In this document: one piece after another, positions 22,776-26,160 of the stretch
Numbering within the stretch: position 1 is the stretch's first letter
Layout: every line of letters starts with the position of its first letter
Source: CAYWNA01 sp964459305
Lineage (GTDB): Bacteria; Planctomycetota; Planctomycetia; Pirellulales; Pirellulaceae
Direction: 5' to 3'
DNA: 26,160 nucleotides
Assembly: GCA_964459305.1 (NCBI GenBank)
Contig: CAYWNA010000188.1
Location: forward strand, 1-26,160
Position numbers and translations under genes: made by a program
Notes under the pieces: model-generated
Seen by the model: the letters and a program-made list of their open reading frames with translations, nothing else
The model's database searches: none
Told to the model about the DNA's origin: nothing

Positions 22776-22804
22776 TCACGAAACATGTTATGACGTGATT
22801 TTTT
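22776..22804 (+). terminator. weak intrinsic-terminator-like hairpin
   Basis: TCACG pairs with CGTGA across a 13-base loop and is followed by six T. It lies about 350 bp after the isomerase-like gene's stop. The short stem makes this uncertain. Confidence 0.3.
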
Positions 22805-22899
22805 CGCATGCACGACCGGAATGCATCAGACTATGAAAATTGGGATGGGGCGAATCGGCACACCGGCCGGGCATCAGGCCCACTCGACTCGGATAGCCA

Positions 22900-22918
22900 T
22901 TGTTCGCTCCGCGAACAA
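22900..22918. repeat. palindrome TTGTTCGC-TCC-GCGAACAA
   Basis: A perfect 8-bp stem with a TCC loop. A related GC-rich hairpin (TCGC-GAA-GCGA, 22928-22938) follows ten bases later. Confidence 0.6.
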
Positions 22919-23132
22919 TCGTCTGGCTCGCGAAGCGAACTACGACTCTGCCTGCCCCAAGCTCCCGGCCGCAAGACGCAATGCTGCGGCGGTGCTCTGA
23001 CCAATTGGCAAACCACGGCGAATTTGACAGAATAGTCGCTGAGCCGTTCCTCATTCGATGAACGGCGGTCGTTCTGTTTCGCCTCACCGACGATTGAGTT
23101 CATTTCTCCAGACCCATGTCGAAGGCTGATCG

Positions 23133-25790
23133 ATGAAAGAACAACCCGAAACCTCTGGCGGCTCGAAAACGCCTCCTATTATCCTGGCCGTCGTCGGACT
23201 CGCGATGGCGTTGTTTGGCATCGTGGCGGTGGGGGCTGCCGTGTTGCTGGTGGTGTGGTCGAGAGGTTTGAGCGACGTAGAACAGGCACCGCGAGCCGTT
23301 GCTGTGCAACCTGCCGAACAAGCACCGGTCGAACACGCACCGGCTGACAAGGAACCTACCGATCAGAAACCGGTGGAAGAGGCCCCGAGCGAGCAAGAAC
23401 CGACGGCACAAATGCCGCCGCCGGATGAACGGGCCGCGACGGAGACGGACGACGGTTCTCCATCATCCACACCGGCAGAAGCCCCGAAGAACGAGCCACC
23501 CCCAGTGAAGGCTCCATCTCCCAAACCGCGCGAGCGCGCGGACAGAATTGACTTGAGGTACGGTTGGAAGAAGGATGACGAACACTGCTACAAGATCACG
23601 ATCAAGGTGGACGTTGCGGGCAAGGTAAAGGAGATTCCTGGATGGTGCAATTACACAGTAGGCGAGCCAACGGTGCAGGGCGCCGAGGAGCAGGCCGCGA
23701 CCGGTACGGGATTTGTGGTCGCGCCGAATGGATATCTGGTCACGTGCGCGCACGTCGTGGAAGACGCGTCGAACGTGAAGGTTACACTGGGGAAGCAAGA
23801 ATACAAAGCCGAAGTGATCGACACGAACTTTGGGGAAGACTTGGCGCTGCTCCACATTGCCGCCAACGATTTGCCGGCGCTCGTTTTGGCGAACTCCGAC
23901 GATGTCGCACTTGCTCAGGCGATTCGCGTGGTCGGTTTTCCACTGACGGGCGTGCTTGGAGAGGGTTTGAAGATTACCGGTGGTTCGATTGCCGGCTTCG
24001 TCGATGAGGAACATGGGAAACGATTTCAGATCGACGCGGCCGTCAACCCCGGCAACAGTGGCGGGCCGGTGATCAACGAAAACGGTGCGGTTGTCGGTGT
24101 TGCCAGCGCTAAGCTGATGGGAATAGACGTCTCGAAGGTCGGTTTCGCGGTGCCATCAAATGAAGCCGGAAAACTACTGGCCGACAATGGCGTCAATGCT
24201 GCAACGGGATCGTCCGTTCAAACGCTCACCGGACCGCAATTGGCCGAATTAGTGAAGCCATCGACGGCTTTGATCAAGGTGAAAATCGACAGAAGTGGTC
24301 GCAACCAGTTTCAAGTAGCCTTTACCGGAGCGTTCACTCACGAAGTCGAGGTGAAGAGCGGCCGAGGATTCGGAGCCCCGTTTGGTCCGTTTCGTGGCGG
24401 CAGGACGTATCGCAAGACGGAAGAAGTCAAAGAGAGTGGCTCGCTGCGAGTTGCTGATACGGGTGATGTGAACTCGTTCGACGGCAAGAAGCAGTTGCCC
24501 TACGTGCTCGGTCCGCTTGGATTGTTTGTGATCGAAGACCTTGACAATCACGGCCAGCGACGTTGGGGTTCGGAGTCTCAGACCGAGCTACACATTATCG
24601 AAAGATCGCAAACGGGCGGATTCGGACCTGGCATGTTGCCACATCATCATTTTGACCCTTTCAATCGGCGTCCCAAGGCAACAGAAAAGGTCAAGGAGAC
24701 GATTCCTGCCGTCGAGCGTACGCGGTACGAAATCGAGAGTGACGACGATACGGAAATCGTGATCAAGAAGACGTACGAATTCCGTACGCTGGAAGACAAC
24801 GAGAATCCGTACATGGTGATCAAAGGCAACGGCAAGCTGATCGTCGATAGAAAGATCGGCATGCCGAAAAGTCTGAGTTACAGCGGATCGATTCAACGAA
24901 GTATCGAAAATGCGATGGTGAGGATTCCCATCAATGTCTCGTACATCTTGCGCGATCCGGAAGAAGTCGCCGAAGAGCGTCGCAAGCGCGATGAAGAAAT
25001 CGCGAAGCGAAATGCTGAAGCCGCCCGAAAACGGAAGGAAGCTGCCGAACGGGCCGCCGAGGCGAAACGAATCGCCGAGATGCCATTGACATCAGAAGAG
25101 ACCGCGCTGGCATTGGCCGACTTGCGATCGGGGGAGAGCACTAGGATCGTCAACCAGTTGACAGTGTTGGCGAAGAAGGCGCTGCCGGATCCCGATCCGG
25201 AGATTGCCGACGCGATTCGGCCGTTCTTGACACACGAAGACGAACAGGTCAAGAAGGCGGCGGACTCGGCGCTGCGCAAATGGTCAGTGAAATATACCAA
25301 GAAGCGAGCCCTGGACGCAGAGTACGCGCAATCCAGTCCGATAAAGTCCACGAGCATGACGGTCACAGCAGATACCTTCTTGCCAGTTGGACTGATTGTG
25401 CAATTCCGGTACAGTCCGTCGTTTTGGTTTTCCGGGGAAATCCTCGAAGTACTTCCCGACGGAAAGGTCAAAGTCAAAGGGCGTGGCTTCGGAGGTCAGA
25501 CCCGTACCGTGCCACTTGCTCAGGTGCAACTCGCACCCAAAGAGCTGTCGCAGCCAAATCTCACTGCTGAGCAAATCGCCAAGGTGTACAATACCAACCC
25601 GCTCTTCGGAAAGGTCCGGACGTGGACCGACAACAACGGCAAGACAGTAGAGGCCGAATTCCGTGATTTTGCCGACGGCAACGTCCAGTTGCGGCGGAAA
25701 TCCGACGGCCAGGATTTTGAATTTCCCATATCAAAGTTGAGCGCCGCAGATCGCGAGTTGGTCGAGGCAAGTTCCAACTCTGGTGGTTGA
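23133..25790 (+). CDS. membrane-anchored HtrA-like serine protease with coiled-coil, Tudor-like and SHD1 domains
   Basis: 885 residues. One membrane helix (about 16-42) is preceded by a short charged N-terminus, so the rest should be periplasmic. A Pro/Glu/Gln repeat linker (50-135) follows. The trypsin-like domain (about 185-350) has an intact triad: His207 (CAHVVED), Asp236 (GEDLALL) and Ser309 (NPGNSGGPV). There is no PDZ domain, unlike DegP/HtrA. Next come a β-rich stretch (about 378-605) holding FDPFNRR (507-513), a Lys/Arg/Glu coiled coil (about 608-650), a helical stretch (655-720), a Tudor/agenet-like β-barrel (about 745-800; GEILEVLPDGKVKVKG) and an SHD1 domain (about 828-878; RTWTDNNGKTVEAEF, DFEFPISKLSAADRELV). 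SHD1 in yeast Sla1 binds NPFxD peptides. It is likely a quality-control or processing protease with protein-docking domains. Confidence 0.88.
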   Translation: MKEQPETSGGSKTPPIILAVVGLAMALFGIVAVGAAVLLVVWSRGLSDVEQAPRAVAVQPAEQAPVEHAPADKEPTDQKPVEEAPSEQEPTAQMPPPDERAATETDDGSPSSTPAEAPKNEPPPVKAPSPKPRERADRIDLRYGWKKDDEHCYKITIKVDVAGKVKEIPGWCNYTVGEPTVQGAEEQAATGTGFVVAPNGYLVTCAHVVEDASNVKVTLGKQEYKAEVIDTNFGEDLALLHIAANDLPALVLANSDDVALAQAIRVVGFPLTGVLGEGLKITGGSIAGFVDEEHGKRFQIDAAVNPGNSGGPVINENGAVVGVASAKLMGIDVSKVGFAVPSNEAGKLLADNGVNAATGSSVQTLTGPQLAELVKPSTALIKVKIDRSGRNQFQVAFTGAFTHEVEVKSGRGFGAPFGPFRGGRTYRKTEEVKESGSLRVADTGDVNSFDGKKQLPYVLGPLGLFVIEDLDNHGQRRWGSESQTELHIIERSQTGGFGPGMLPHHHFDPFNRRPKATEKVKETIPAVERTRYEIESDDDTEIVIKKTYEFRTLEDNENPYMVIKGNGKLIVDRKIGMPKSLSYSGSIQRSIENAMVRIPINVSYILRDPEEVAEERRKRDEEIAKRNAEAARKRKEAAERAAEAKRIAEMPLTSEETALALADLRSGESTRIVNQLTVLAKKALPDPDPEIADAIRPFLTHEDEQVKKAADSALRKWSVKYTKKRALDAEYAQSSPIKSTSMTVTADTFLPVGLIVQFRYSPSFWFSGEILEVLPDGKVKVKGRGFGGQTRTVPLAQVQLAPKELSQPNLTAEQIAKVYNTNPLFGKVRTWTDNNGKTVEAEFRDFADGNVQLRRKSDGQDFEFPISKLSAADRELVEASSNSGG

Positions 25791-25855
25791 AAGCCCAACG
25801 ACTCTTCCGAAACGGGACAGGCCTAGTTCCCATTATGGTGAACCCAGCGTCCTGA

Positions 25856-26112
25856 GTTGTCAAAGGCGAACTACTGCTTCGACGCGAACCAGCCGCGCAT
25901 CCCGACGCGGAAAGGTGTTTGCAGAAAACGACCGGCCGAGTCCGCAAACAAAATGCCAAATCGACGGAACTTCGCGCGGCGATGAGCCTGGGGCGGCTTG
26001 GCGCGAAAGTGGAAACACAGGTCAGGCCTGTGATCTGCTCGCAAGAACCCACGACTGGTTTACGGAAGGTCGTGACACTCACGATTTGACCCGGACCTGG
26101 GCATTGCTCTAG
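25856..26112 (+). pseudogene. frameshifted C-terminal remnant of a TPR/AAA-ATPase (adenylate-cyclase-like) family protein
   Basis: After a stop at 25853-25855 one frame reads VVKGELLLRREPAAHPDAER, continues to KQNAKSTELRAAMSLGRL, and loses the reading frame at about 25985. A frame offset by one base then continues WRESGNTGQACDLLA, THDWFTEGRDTHDLTRT and WALL to TAG (26110-26112). Joined, they match the well-known end of large TPR-ATPase proteins (ARRQ.AKSLELRAAMSLARLW...GK..EARDLLAP.YGWFTEGFDT.DLKEAKALL). One T missing in CGGCTTGG (expected CGGCTTTGG) explains the shift. The ATPase and most TPR repeats are absent. It follows the protease gene by 65 bp and is a decayed end, not an expressed domain. 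Confidence 0.75.
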
Positions 26113-26160
26113 GGCGTCGAAAATGTGCCCTTGACACGGTAATCCGCAGGAAGGACAGCA
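26113..26160. other. end of window
   Basis: 48 bases follow the pseudogene stop. They contain a TTGACA (from GCCCTTGACACGG) that could be a -35 element, but the partner -10 lies at or beyond the edge. Confidence 0.3.

Larger units (their letters stand above)
22428..23132. other. 705-bp intergenic region with palindromes and no recognised gene
   Basis: It contains two planctomycete-type palindromes (22697-22740 and 22900-22918), a weak terminator-like hairpin with a T-run (22776-22804) and an isolated TTGACA (23024-23029) without a usable -10. Short protein-like frames occur, but none is recognisable. Confidence 0.6.

Noticed and set aside
23024..23029. TTGACA as -35 of the SHD1 protease gene
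   Set aside because: At 17-bp spacing the -10 is TTCCTC, with no match to TATAAT.
25561..26082. 173-residue minus-strand ORF at the window end
   Set aside because: It is antisense to the SHD1 end of the protease gene and to the TPR/ATPase remnant, and has no domain signal.

Overview
The window looks like a chromosomal segment of a planctomycete (Planctomycetota, probably Pirellulales-like). The evidence is the combination of a Tat-exported sulfatase, a giant β-propeller/HEAT/cytochrome-c 'PVC-type' dehydrogenase, PQQ-like β-propeller proteins, a Ser/Thr kinase with the planctomycete-type N-terminal prefix, an SHD1-domain protein, and many different short palindromic repeats in the gaps between genes. 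No tRNA, rRNA, CRISPR array, phage or complete insertion sequence was seen. The genus is not identifiable from this sequence.

Layout. Positions 1-711 are a decayed zone: a possible 3' gene end, several palindromes, a frameshifted remnant of a REP-associated tyrosine transposase (RAYT), and REP palindromes right after it. From 712 to 5447 three minus-strand genes follow: a Uup-type ABC-F ATPase, a sulfatase and a PfkB/RfaE1-like sugar kinase. Between the last two lies a small C-terminal remnant of an endonuclease/exonuclease/phosphatase (EEP) gene. At 5842-7128 a plus-strand exported β-propeller protein converges with, and overlaps by 29 bp, an orphan LolD/MacB-type ABC ATPase. Upstream of that ATPase on the minus strand is the 1223-residue membrane-bound dehydrogenase-like protein (7891-11562). 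A minus-strand pair follows: an uncharacterised glycine-rich membrane protein and a short-chain dehydrogenase/reductase.

From 13841 to 25790 all genes are on the plus strand and most have eukaryote-like architectures. They are a Ser/Thr kinase fused to a complete Hsp70 ATPase domain, a zinc-ribbon single-pass membrane protein, an exported β-propeller with a repetitive DPF/NPF tail, a Tat-exported L-fucose-isomerase-like protein, and a membrane-anchored HtrA-like protease carrying coiled-coil, Tudor-like and SHD1 domains. The window ends with a frameshifted C-terminal remnant of a TPR/ATPase-type protein (25856-26112).

How they may work together. The β-propeller protein with DPF/NPF motifs and the SHD1 protease are both predicted to face the periplasm. 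SHD1 of yeast Sla1 is known to bind NPFxD peptides, so a peptide-docking link is topologically possible. This is inference, because the motifs lack the +4/+5 Asp of the yeast consensus. The kinase-Hsp70 fusion is predicted to be cytoplasmic and would couple phosphorylation to chaperone ATPase activity. The sulfatase, sugar kinase, isomerase-like protein and dehydrogenase fit the sulfated-polysaccharide and sugar metabolism typical of planctomycetes, but they do not form one operon.
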